Positions 47,584-55,317 of a DNA stretch of 64,000 nucleotides are shown one piece after another. Positions within the stretch are counted from its first letter, which is position 1; every line of letters begins with the position of its first letter. Under the pieces are notes generated by a model. That model did no database searches. It saw nothing but the letters and a program-made list of their open reading frames with translations, and was not told where the DNA came from. Where the stretch lies: contig NZ_QVFV01000006.1 of assembly GCF_004212215.1 (NCBI RefSeq), forward strand, positions 1-64,000. Reading direction: 5' to 3'. This DNA is from Leptolyngbya iicbica LK. Lineage in GTDB: Bacteria; Cyanobacteriota; Cyanobacteriia; Phormidesmidales; Phormidesmidaceae. A program made the translations under genes and the position numbers.

Positions 47584-47753
47584 TGATGATGGGGAATAAC
47601 AGCTTTATTAGGGTAGCACTGTAGCAGGGGGCAAGCGGCGCAGAGGTGCAGGGTGGCAGAGTGGCAGGGTGGGATGATTGAGTAGAGCGATCGCCCCTCT
47701 CTACAATGAATCGGTATGATCTTTCACGTCGTCCTCTATATTCACCACTGGTC

Positions 47754-48614
47754 ATGACTGCTGCTCCCGTCACTCGCCCGTCTTCCAAAACGTTCAAAAA
47801 ACTGCAGGCGTGGCTGCGATCGCAAGTGGGCAAAGCCATTGAAGACTACGGCATGATTCAAGACGGGGACAAAGTCATGGTGTGCCTGTCGGGGGGCAAA
47901 GATTCCTACACCTTGTTGGACATGCTGATGAGCTTGCAGCGCCGTGCCCCCGTGCAGTTCGAGCTGCTAGCGGTGAATCTGGATCAAAAGCAGCCCAACT
48001 TTCCGGCCCATGTGCTGCCGGAATATTTAACCCAGTTGGGCGTGCCGTTTCGCATTGTGGAGCAAGACACCTACAGCGTGGTCAAGCGGGTCATTCCGGA
48101 AGGCAAGACCATGTGTGGCCTCTGTTCGCGACTGCGGCGGGGCGTGCTGTATCGGGTGGCGGCGGAAGAAGGGGTGACCAAAATTGCCCTGGGCCATCAT
48201 CGCGACGACCTGGTAGAAACCTTTTTTCTCAACCTATTCCACGGCGGGCGGATGAAGGCCATGCCCCCCAAACTGCTGACAGACGATCACCGCCACATTG
48301 TCATTCGACCCCTGGCCTACTGCCCGGAAAAAGATATCGCTCGCTATGCCCGCCAGCGCGAGTTTCCCATCATTCCCTGCACCCTGTGCGGCTCTCAAGA
48401 CAATCTCCAGCGAGTACAAATTAAGCAGATGTTGACTCAATGGGAGCGGGAATCGCCGGGGCGGGTGGACTCCATTTTTCGCAGCTTGCAGCACGTCTCC
48501 GAGAGCCAGTTAGCCGATCCGCAGCTGTTTGACTTTCAGGGATTAGAGGCGCAGCGATCGCTCCCATCCCCCTCTGACGCAACTGATAATTCCCCCCTGC
48601 CCTGGGAACTGTGA
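47754..48614 (+). CDS. ttcA: tRNA 2-thiocytidine(32) synthetase TtcA
   Basis: 286 residues from the ATG at 47754; the ATG at 47706 would add a non-conserved extension. The PP-loop [13 protein letters not shown] binds ATP. Two CxxC motifs ([14 protein letters not shown] and [13 protein letters not shown]) bind the iron-sulfur cluster that TtcA needs for thiolation of C32. ALGHHRDD completes the signature. Full length and intact. It is divergent from the DUF3177 gene. Confidence 0.94.
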   Translation: MTAAPVTRPSSKTFKKLQAWLRSQVGKAIEDYGMIQDGDKVMVCLSGGKDSYTLLDMLMSLQRRAPVQFELLAVNLDQKQPNFPAHVLPEYLTQLGVPFRIVEQDTYSVVKRVIPEGKTMCGLCSRLRRGVLYRVAAEEGVTKIALGHHRDDLVETFFLNLFHGGRMKAMPPKLLTDDHRHIVIRPLAYCPEKDIARYARQREFPIIPCTLCGSQDNLQRVQIKQMLTQWERESPGRVDSIFRSLQHVSESQLADPQLFDFQGLEAQRSLPSPSDATDNSPLPWEL

Positions 48615-48633
48615 AACTTGCAGGGTAACACCC

Positions 48634-48696
48634 AGGGTACGGGTTCCTTGGGCTATTCCTGACTGTCTCGGTTGATCCGACAGGGACCCGTCCCCT
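48634..48696. repeat. Dispersed repeat family 2, 63-bp copy
   Basis: AGGGTACGGGTTCCTTGGGC ... GTTGATCCGACAGGGACCCG and TCCCCT. Same length and layout as the copy at 28205; the arms differ by two substitutions in the left half. It starts 20 bases after the ttcA stop. Confidence 0.85.
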
Positions 48697-48708
48697 CACC
48701 CTGTCCCC

Positions 48709-48864
48709 TTACCCGCTCAGCCAGTCTTCTTTTTCTTCTTCATCATTTTGAGGAGTGGGCAAATTTCCCGACCCCTTGGGCGAGTATGCATTGGCTCCCC
48801 TGCCCCGCCGCTCCCATTGCCCATGCTCATGAACCGGACTAGCAATACCAGCCCCGATTGACAC
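48709..48864 (-). CDS. Possible small acidic protein or gene remnant (51 aa)
   Basis: A minus-strand frame from a GTG at 48864 reads IASPVHEHGQWERRGRGANA, then YSPKGSGNLPTPQNDEEEKE and DWLSG. The acidic, ordered C-terminus looks like a real protein end, but there is no good ribosome-binding site and an in-frame stop lies just upstream. It may be a true microprotein or the tail of a decayed gene. Confidence 0.35.
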   Translation of the reverse strand: MSIGAGIASPVHEHGQWERRGRGANAYSPKGSGNLPTPQNDEEEKEDWLSG

Positions 48865-48929
48865 TTCCAGAAATCAACCGGGCCGATATAGTGTCATTAA
48901 GTCTCAGTTGTTGACTTAGGTGCCCTGCC

Positions 48930-49889
48930 ATGACCCCGCTCAAAATTGTGTCTTTGTTGCCCAGTGCCACCGAAATCATTCACTGCCTCGGCCTGACGGA
49001 GTATCAGGTGGGGCGCAGTCATGAATGCGACTTTCCCGCCGCAGTGACCGCGCTTCCCCCTTGCACGGCCCCTAAGTTCAACCCCGAGGGCACCAGCGGC
49101 GAAATTCACGATCGCGTCACCGAGTTGCTGCAATCGGCGCTGAGCGTGTACCAAATCCAGACCGACGTGCTGGAGGCATTGCAGCCGACGCACATTTTGA
49201 CCCAGGCCCAGTGCGAAGTTTGTGCCGTCAGTCTGCCGGAGGTGGAAGCGGCGGTGGCCTCTCTGACGGGGATTGCGCCGCACATTCTATCGCTGCAACC
49301 GAATCGGCTAGCAGAGGTGTGGGCTGATATTCGCCGGGTGGCGATCGCGCTCCTCGGCGATGCTGGCGGGGCTCGGGCAGAAGCCGCGATCGCGGCCCTC
49401 AAAGCCCGCGTTGATCACTGTCAAGCCCAAGTAGCGACGGCCTCCCATCGGCCCACAGTGGTGTGCATCGAGTGGCCCGACCCGCTGATGTCGGCGGGTA
49501 ACTGGGTGCCCGAACTGGTGTCGCTAGCGGGGGGACGGCCCTTGTTGGCGCAAGTCGGCCAACATTCCCCGTGGATCACCTGGAATGATCTCGTCAAGAC
49601 TGACCCCGAAGTGATTATTTTGATGCCCTGTGGCTATGACATAGCGACGACGATCCGCGAGAGTCAGGGGCTACGCGATCATCCTTATTGGTCTTTGCTC
49701 AGAGCGGTCAAGACTGGGCGCGTGTATGTCACCGACGGCAACCAGTATTTCAACCGTCCGGGGCCGCGACTGGTGGACTCGCTGGAGATTTTGGCGGAAA
49801 TTTTGCATCCCGAGCAAATTTCCCCGCGCTACGCAGGGATGGGATGGCGATCGCTCCAAGACTGCCTGACGTTCGCTGCCGCAGAGTGA
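48930..49889 (+). CDS. BtuF-like cobalamin-binding / periplasmic-binding-fold protein
   Basis: 319 residues of the helical-backbone (BtuF/FhuD) fold. KIVSLLPSATEIIHCLGL at the start, GRSHECDFP and TQAQCEVCAVS match a group annotated as cobalamin-binding protein. There is no signal peptide or lipobox, so it may be cytoplasmic, unlike classical BtuF. IILMPCGYDIATTI and YFNRPGPRLVDSLEILAEIL are in the C-terminal lobe. Permease and ATPase partners are not nearby. A riboswitch-like sequence follows downstream. Confidence 0.85.
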   Translation: MTPLKIVSLLPSATEIIHCLGLTEYQVGRSHECDFPAAVTALPPCTAPKFNPEGTSGEIHDRVTELLQSALSVYQIQTDVLEALQPTHILTQAQCEVCAVSLPEVEAAVASLTGIAPHILSLQPNRLAEVWADIRRVAIALLGDAGGARAEAAIAALKARVDHCQAQVATASHRPTVVCIEWPDPLMSAGNWVPELVSLAGGRPLLAQVGQHSPWITWNDLVKTDPEVIILMPCGYDIATTIRESQGLRDHPYWSLLRAVKTGRVYVTDGNQYFNRPGPRLVDSLEILAEILHPEQISPRYAGMGWRSLQDCLTFAAAE

Positions 49890-49989
49890 ACAGCCCCGCG
49901 ATCGCTCGATTTGTGACCTGGTTGATAACGGCAATCGCATGAAATGAAAGCAAAGTTTTTGAGCCTTCTGAGCACTCCTTGCGTAGATT

Positions 49990-50100
49990 GAAGGGAAGGC
50001 TGAACAGGGTGCTACATCAGAATTATTACCGCCGGGAAAGTTAGGCGAACCCCCGCAACTGTCATGCGATCGCGATGGCACGGTGCTCGGGTCGTCATTT
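49990..50100 (+). promoter_or_regulatory. Possible divergent cobalamin-riboswitch-like element
   Basis: Within this stretch, CCGGGAAAG (50032-50040) and GGCGAAC are followed by CCCCCGCAACTGTCATGCG (50050-50069). The GGGAA and CCCGCAACTGT pieces in this order match the conserved core of cobalamin riboswitches. The usual 3' box with ACCTGCC is not seen, so this is a variant, a remnant or coincidence. It lies after the BtuF-like gene and ~65 bases before the heme-sensor gene. Confidence 0.35.
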
Positions 50101-50164
50101 CCCCGAAATCTCATCATTGCTTTTGTATTGCATTACAGAGTCCTCTAATGAGTAGTCGCCCCCT

Positions 50165-51109
50165 ATGAATAAGCTCAAAAATTTACAACTCGGTCAAAAA
50201 TTTACGCTCCTGCTGACGCTGGTCTTTTTAGGCGGCGTGCTGGCCAGCGGAGTCGCCCTCTCCTCAGTACTCAATCGCGGCACGCAGGGCCAACTCACCA
50301 CCAATGCCCTCATGCTGATGGAGACCATGAACGCCATTCGCGGTTACACCAGCGAGCATGTGCAGCCCGAAATTGCCGATCGCCTGGAGGAAGAATTTCT
50401 CCCCGAAAGTGTGCCGGCTTATTCCGCTCGCGAGGTGTTTGAAACCTTTCGCCTGAACCCTAACTACAGCGACTTTTTCTACAAAGAAGCAACCCTCAAC
50501 CCGACCAATCTGAGGGATAAGGCCGATGCCTTCGAAGCCGAGCTCGTCAACAATTTTCGGGCCAATCCCAACAACGCTTCAGAAGTGAGTGGCTTTCGCA
50601 GCACCCCAGCCGGAGACCTTTATTACATCGCTCGCCCCATCAAAGTGGGTCAGCAAAGTTGTCTGGAATGCCACAGCACCCCAGCCGCTGCCCCGGCCAG
50701 CATGATCGAGCGCTACGGCTCCGAAAATGGCTTTGGTTGGGAACTGGAGGAAATCGTGGGGGCACAAATGATTTCCGTCCCTGCCGAACGGGTTGTGCAG
50801 GCCGCTAGACAGTCCTTAGTGCTGATTTTAGGGATCTTTATTGTGGCGTTTGCGGTGGCGATCGTCCTGGTTAATCTCTGGCTCAAGCGCTTAGTCGTGC
50901 GACCGCTGAACCGCATGGCCATGGTGGCCGAGGCCGTCAGCATGGGCGATACCGAAGCAGAATTCACCCAAGACTCGCAAGACGAAGTGGGCAAACTGGC
51001 GGAAGCCTTTAACCGCATGCGCTTGAGCCTACAAATGGCGATGAAGCGGTTGGAACGCTATCGTGAGGGGCGACGCAGCGGTTCCTCAACGAACGACCTA
51101 TCCCAGTAA
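50165..51109 (+). CDS. Membrane sensor with c-type heme (DUF3365/Tll0287-like) and HAMP
   Basis: 314 residues. An N-terminal transmembrane helix (FTLLLTLVFLGGVLASGVAL) is followed by a periplasmic domain with SCLECH (CxxCH heme site near residue 165) and the family stretches YTSEHVQPE and FRLNPNYSDFFYKEA. A second helix (LVLILGIFIVAFAVAIVLV) leads into a HAMP linker (~240-300: VVRPLNRMAMVAEAVSMGDT). No output domain follows, so it must signal through a partner. It converges with the cyclase-kinase gene with one base between the two stops. A redox or gas sensor role is inferred. Confidence 0.9.
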   Translation: MNKLKNLQLGQKFTLLLTLVFLGGVLASGVALSSVLNRGTQGQLTTNALMLMETMNAIRGYTSEHVQPEIADRLEEEFLPESVPAYSAREVFETFRLNPNYSDFFYKEATLNPTNLRDKADAFEAELVNNFRANPNNASEVSGFRSTPAGDLYYIARPIKVGQQSCLECHSTPAAAPASMIERYGSENGFGWELEEIVGAQMISVPAERVVQAARQSLVLILGIFIVAFAVAIVLVNLWLKRLVVRPLNRMAMVAEAVSMGDTEAEFTQDSQDEVGKLAEAFNRMRLSLQMAMKRLERYREGRRSGSSTNDLSQ

Positions 51110-51110
51110 C

Positions 51111-53285
51111 TTATCCCAATAACTGCTGTTGAAATTCCTGTGCCTTGCGAGGATCAGGAATTTCAGCTGCTAACTGAGCCACAAATTCGGGCCGTTGTAA
51201 GTGTGCATAATCGGCCAGCGCATCTTCCAACAGCATTGCTGCCATGGGACCAACACAGCGGGTCAGTGCTTGTTGACATTGCTTGATAAAGTCTGGGCTC
51301 AAGCCCGAGACCGGTTCTTCATTGATGGTGGAGCTACCGCTGGGGGTGGGGGTCGCGGCGGTAGTGACTCCAGAAGTGCGGTGGTGGCCTTGGCTCATGG
51401 TATGAGCGGCACTCGTTGCGCCCGGCGATCGCCCCATGCCCGAACCACTCGCCTGACTGTAATGATTAGGCGCTGCACTGGGGATATGAATGCTGCTGAC
51501 AAACTGCTCGGCTTGCTTGCCGTCAGATAGTTGTGACGCCAAAATATCGACCAACTCATGGGGACTGGCATCCGGATATTGATCGATCGCGTCTTCAATG
51601 ATGAGGGTCGCCATGGGGCCGATGCAGCGGGTTAGTTCCTCCCGACAGCGCGAGACAAACGCCTCATTTTGCAGCAACGAACTCGAACGAATGTGCATCG
51701 GCGCGTTGAATTCCGGAGCCGCTTGAGGATCAGGAGACAGATCAATGCGCGTCATGGTGAGCATCGACTGCGGCAAAGGCGAGCTCACTTCCTCCGCCCC
51801 AAGTAGTGGCGTGAGCGCTTCGAGCACCGTTTGTGCCGACTGGAACCGCTCCTGGGGCTGCCGGTGGGTCAGCTGGCGCAGCAACATCGCAAATGAGTAG
51901 CTGATCGCCACATGCTGCTCCCACTGCCAGTCAAGCGTATTGCGATCCATCAATTCGCGGGGATAGCGCCCGGTGAGCATCACGATCGCTGTCACCCCTA
52001 AGGCATACAAGTCACTGCACGGAAAGCATTGGCCCAACTGAATTTGCTCCGGCGGGGAATAGCCAAATTTACCCACCACCGTGGCAGTGCGCGGCGCATC
52101 TTCGTCTTGCTCTACTTCGCCCGACAAAATCTCATTCATGGCATCGTTGACCAGCCCAAAGTCAATGAGGATGGGCAAGTCGCGCTCGCGGCAATACATC
52201 ACATTGTCCGGCGAGATGTCGCGATGCACGATATTCAAGCCGTGGAGATATTCCAGTACTTGCAGCATGTGGATCAGCCAGCGCTTTACCTCCGGCTCAG
52301 AAAATGCCTGACCACTGCGCTTGCGCTCTTTGAGCAGGTGCGAATAGGTGACGCCGTCGATGTACTCCTGCACAATAAACAAGCGTTGTTCTTGGGTGAA
52401 GCCCGCGAGAAACTTGGGCACTTGAGGGTGATTAATCTGGTACAGCGTTTTCGCTTCGCGCTTGAAGAGGTCGAGGGCTTTTTGCAGCGATCGCTTCGAC
52501 GCATTACGAGGAAAAAATTCCTTCAAGACGCACGCTTCCCCAAACCGCTGGGAATCTTCCACCAAATAGGAGCGGCCAAACCCGCCCTGCCCGAGCACCC
52601 GCTGAATCACATAGCGCCCCCCGACTTTGCTGCCTGGCCCCAACTTGCTGCGGGGCGAACCCACCTCACCCGACTCTCGCTGAGTCGGCCTTGCCGGGGC
52701 CACCGGCTCTTGATAGGTGGCGCTGGAATCGGTCGCGGCTTTTTCGTGCGGGTCGATATGGTAAGCCGGTTGCGGTTCCTGAATATTTTTGAGCTGTAGG
52801 GGACCTGCGTAGGTCGCGTTCAGCTCAACTCGCGACTTCACCACGTCATAGGCAATCTGTGAAATGCAGATCCCCCCCGGATGCGCTTCGGTCTGCAATC
52901 GGGCTGCAATATTGACCCCATTGCCCATCACGTCGCCGTCTTTAAAGAAAACATCCCCGAGATGCAGGCCAATCCGATGTTCGAGGCGCTGCTCTGGGGC
53001 TACAGATTGATAAGCAGCCGCCAGTTGATGCTGCATTTCTAAGCTACAGTTCACCGCCTGCACCGCACTCGAAAAGCACATCAGCAGGCCATCACCCGTA
53101 GATTTGATCACCCGTCCTTCAAACTGCTGGCACAAAGTTTCCATCAGCCCCAAGTCGCGATGAATCAGGTTGAGGGTGTCTTCCTCATCAATCGACATGC
53201 GGGCACTAAAGCCCACCGCATCGGTCAACACGATCGCTGCGAGGGTTCTCTGTCCTTGTGAGTTATCAGGTATCGGGTAGTTCAT
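51111..53285 (-). CDS. Adenylate cyclase - Ser/Thr protein kinase fusion with two C-terminal repeats
   Basis: 724 residues. Residues ~10-175 form a class III cyclase: metal Asps in TDAVGFSA and STGDGLLM, substrate Lys in VIKSTGDG, and transition-state Asn/Arg in GVNIAARLQ, all intact. A linker leads to a kinase (~225-490) with GQGGFGRSY, the invariant Lys (CVLKEFF), HRDISPDN and IDFGLVND, so it should be active. The tail has two copies of a ~58-residue module (CREELTRCIGPMATLIIEDA at ~541 and CQQALTRCVGPMAAMLLEDA at ~666). No membrane helix. It would make cAMP and phosphorylate proteins; signal input unknown. Confidence 0.92.
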   Translation of the reverse strand: MNYPIPDNSQGQRTLAAIVLTDAVGFSARMSIDEEDTLNLIHRDLGLMETLCQQFEGRVIKSTGDGLLMCFSSAVQAVNCSLEMQHQLAAAYQSVAPEQRLEHRIGLHLGDVFFKDGDVMGNGVNIAARLQTEAHPGGICISQIAYDVVKSRVELNATYAGPLQLKNIQEPQPAYHIDPHEKAATDSSATYQEPVAPARPTQRESGEVGSPRSKLGPGSKVGGRYVIQRVLGQGGFGRSYLVEDSQRFGEACVLKEFFPRNASKRSLQKALDLFKREAKTLYQINHPQVPKFLAGFTQEQRLFIVQEYIDGVTYSHLLKERKRSGQAFSEPEVKRWLIHMLQVLEYLHGLNIVHRDISPDNVMYCRERDLPILIDFGLVNDAMNEILSGEVEQDEDAPRTATVVGKFGYSPPEQIQLGQCFPCSDLYALGVTAIVMLTGRYPRELMDRNTLDWQWEQHVAISYSFAMLLRQLTHRQPQERFQSAQTVLEALTPLLGAEEVSSPLPQSMLTMTRIDLSPDPQAAPEFNAPMHIRSSSLLQNEAFVSRCREELTRCIGPMATLIIEDAIDQYPDASPHELVDILASQLSDGKQAEQFVSSIHIPSAAPNHYSQASGSGMGRSPGATSAAHTMSQGHHRTSGVTTAATPTPSGSSTINEEPVSGLSPDFIKQCQQALTRCVGPMAAMLLEDALADYAHLQRPEFVAQLAAEIPDPRKAQEFQQQLLG

Positions 53286-53642
53286 ATAGTTGGGAAAAAT
53301 ATGCCATCGGTCGCCAGACCCTCGATGCAGAAGGTCCTACTACTACTCAGATGCTTCAACCCTGATCCGCCGATTTACCTACAAAGTGTGTAGGACAGTT
53401 GAAAAACTGGGTCCGCGTGTCGGTCACTCCGATCGCCACCAGCCCATAACCGTCGCAGTTATTAATCAATTTACGACTACCGTAGCGTAAGCCGCTGTGA
53501 TTGATGTCAGTATGGAGCCCGGTTTATGGAATTTTACGGATGACATTGGGGGAGATGGCGATCGCATTACACGTTCTTGATGTCGTCGCCGTGCAAATTT
53601 TGGCCTTGAGTCAAGCTGGCGACTTATTTGCCAATGCCAGCA

Positions 53643-53797
53643 GATCTGGCGTTGTGCGATCTGGCGTTGTGCAGATAGCTCCGTTCATCTCTATGACAAT
53701 AAAACGAGAAGCTGAGGCAGCAGGATTTTATCAAACCAAGTTTTCTCCCGATGTCCAAACCGAGATGCAATGCCCATTCTTCAAACTTTTGGGCCAT
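53643..53797 (-). repeat. Dispersed repeat family 1, internally deleted copy, with a 15-bp tandem duplication
   Basis: In reverse orientation the copy keeps the 5' (ATGGCCCAAAAGTTTGAAG) and 3' (GATGAACGGAGCTATCTGCA) parts but lacks the central hairpins. At its end GATCTGGCGTTGTGC occurs twice in tandem (53643-53657 and 53658-53672). The rest of the gap 53286-53900 holds nothing I recognise. Confidence 0.7.
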
Positions 53798-53900
53798 CGG
53801 TATCTGAGTGCGGATTGATAAACCAATATCCATCAATGCAGCCGCTTATCGCCGCGCGATGTCCGTTTCCTTGAGGTTGATGGTGCCTGTGGGGTCGCTG

Positions 53901-54809
53901 CTACAGCTCCGGTTCTTCTGCCGCTGCCGCTTCACCCGGAACCGTCAAAACCGCCGGTTGTTCTCGCACACGATCTTCCAGGGGGCGCACTTTATCCACC
54001 AGCTGAATCAGTTGATCAAAGGTCGGGGGGGCCGCGTTGGCGATATATCCGGCATCCGAGGCGACGCTGGCCGGAGCGGCCTGCATGGCGTCCTCAATGA
54101 GGCGCTGCTGGTTGCGATCGATCGCGGGGCTCAGCAACACCGCCCCATTGTTGATTGTGCGGCTCTCATGCAGCACCCGCAAAGCATTCGCCCCAAACTC
54201 GTTGCGATACTGTTGATAGTCTTCTTCTGAGAGTGCCCCAGCGGCGACGTCGCCCTGGGCGACCCATGCCAAAACGGTTTTGGGCGTCGGGGCAAAGCGA
54301 ATTTCGGCAAAGGTTAACCCGTACAAGTCATACAGCGGTAAGTAATAGCCAGTGGCCGAACCCGGTTCCCCTAAGGCAATCACTTCATTCGCCAAGTCAG
54401 ACAAAGACTCAGCGGTGCTGTCAGTGGGCACCACCAGCACCGATCGCTGGTTGGGACTGCCCTGGAGCGGAAATAGGGGAATGTATTGGGCATCTTCGAC
54501 GGCGATCGCCGCCAAGCCCGCTGGCGCAAAGGCCAGATCCCACGCTTGAGCCTGAATCTGTTCAACCGCCCGAATTTCATTGAACACTGGCTCTAGCTCG
54601 ATTTGCGCCGCCAACGCTTCACTCAAATAGTCTTTGAGGGGAGTGTAAGCATCCACCGAAGCCGCCCCGGTGTCATAGCTGACGAGACCAATCACCAGAC
54701 GACTGGGGCCACCCACTGGAGATGACTGCCCCTGACAGCCCGTCAGATTAAGCAGGAAGGCCAGACAGACTCCCAGGAGTCCCCAAGCGAGTAGTTGTCG
54801 TCGTCTCAT
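53901..54809 (-). CDS. PhnD-like phosphate/phosphonate ABC transporter substrate-binding lipoprotein
   Basis: 302 residues. A signal with lipobox (LLNLTGC, Cys25) predicts a lipoprotein. The fold is the PhnD/PtxB type: YTPLKDYLSEAL, WDLAFAPAGLAAIA, ALGEPGSATGYYLPLYDLYG and AWVAQGDVAAGALSEEDYQQ. Such proteins bind phosphonate, phosphite or phosphate, but sequence alone does not decide. No permease or ATPase is adjacent, so it may serve a distant transporter or act as a sensor partner. Confidence 0.9.
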   Translation of the reverse strand: MRRRQLLAWGLLGVCLAFLLNLTGCQGQSSPVGGPSRLVIGLVSYDTGAASVDAYTPLKDYLSEALAAQIELEPVFNEIRAVEQIQAQAWDLAFAPAGLAAIAVEDAQYIPLFPLQGSPNQRSVLVVPTDSTAESLSDLANEVIALGEPGSATGYYLPLYDLYGLTFAEIRFAPTPKTVLAWVAQGDVAAGALSEEDYQQYRNEFGANALRVLHESRTINNGAVLLSPAIDRNQQRLIEDAMQAAPASVASDAGYIANAAPPTFDQLIQLVDKVRPLEDRVREQPAVLTVPGEAAAAEEPEL

Positions 54810-54974
54810 ACGCCGTGTGGTCAGCCCGATTGAACGCTTTCATTGTGCCGGGTTGCGCCCCATCAGCGGCTAAATCCACAGTTTTTTTAACGCTCTGGTC
54901 AGACCCATTCGGCAAGTACGCGCAATGTTCCATGCCGTCGCGCGCCGCACCGAACAATGGACAGAGGGCATCGA

Positions 54975-55037
54975 AGGGGATGGTTCGCTCACACGGCTCT
55001 TGACCATCGCGGCTGAACCGACAGGGAACCGTTTCCT
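54975..55037. repeat. Dispersed repeat family 2, diverged 63-bp copy
   Basis: AGGGGATGGTTCGCTCACAC ... GGCTGAACCGACAGGGAACC and GTTTCCT. The length is again exactly 63. Arm matches are weaker, suggesting an older copy. It lies 40 bases from a family 1 copy. Confidence 0.75.
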
Positions 55038-55076
55038 GAAGCTACGGCTCATTGCAAAACCGCATTCATGATGAGT

Positions 55077-55281
55077 TCTATCGCGTTGTGCAGATAGCTC
55101 CGTTCATCTTTTTGGCAGAAAAACAGGGGGCTTAGAGTAAGAAGCAAGATTCTATCCAATCCAAGTTTTGTGAGGCAGGCGTCTTGCCTGCCCCAGGAAA
55201 GACGTCTCGGCTGTCCACACTGGGATTCAATTCCCATGCTTTCAACTTTTGGACTCTTGGCACCTGACTGCAGATTACTAG
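55077..55281 (-). repeat. Dispersed repeat family 1, full-length copy in reverse orientation
   Basis: Read on the minus strand it runs TCTAGTAATCTGCAGTCAGG through AGTGTGGACAGCCGAGACGT, GGCAGGCAAGACGCCTGCC and TTTTTCTGCCAAAAAGATGA to GAGCTATCTGCACAACGCG. The loop GTCTC of the first hairpin is changed to GAGAC relative to the other copies, and the 3' stem is decayed. Confidence 0.85.
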
Positions 55282-55317
55282 AGTCCTGGCCGCAGTGGTG
55301 CCCTTCCCCTGAAACCG

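Noticed and set aside
53501-53836. Frames on both strands at 53.5-53.8 kb
   Set aside because: They consist largely of a family 1 repeat copy.
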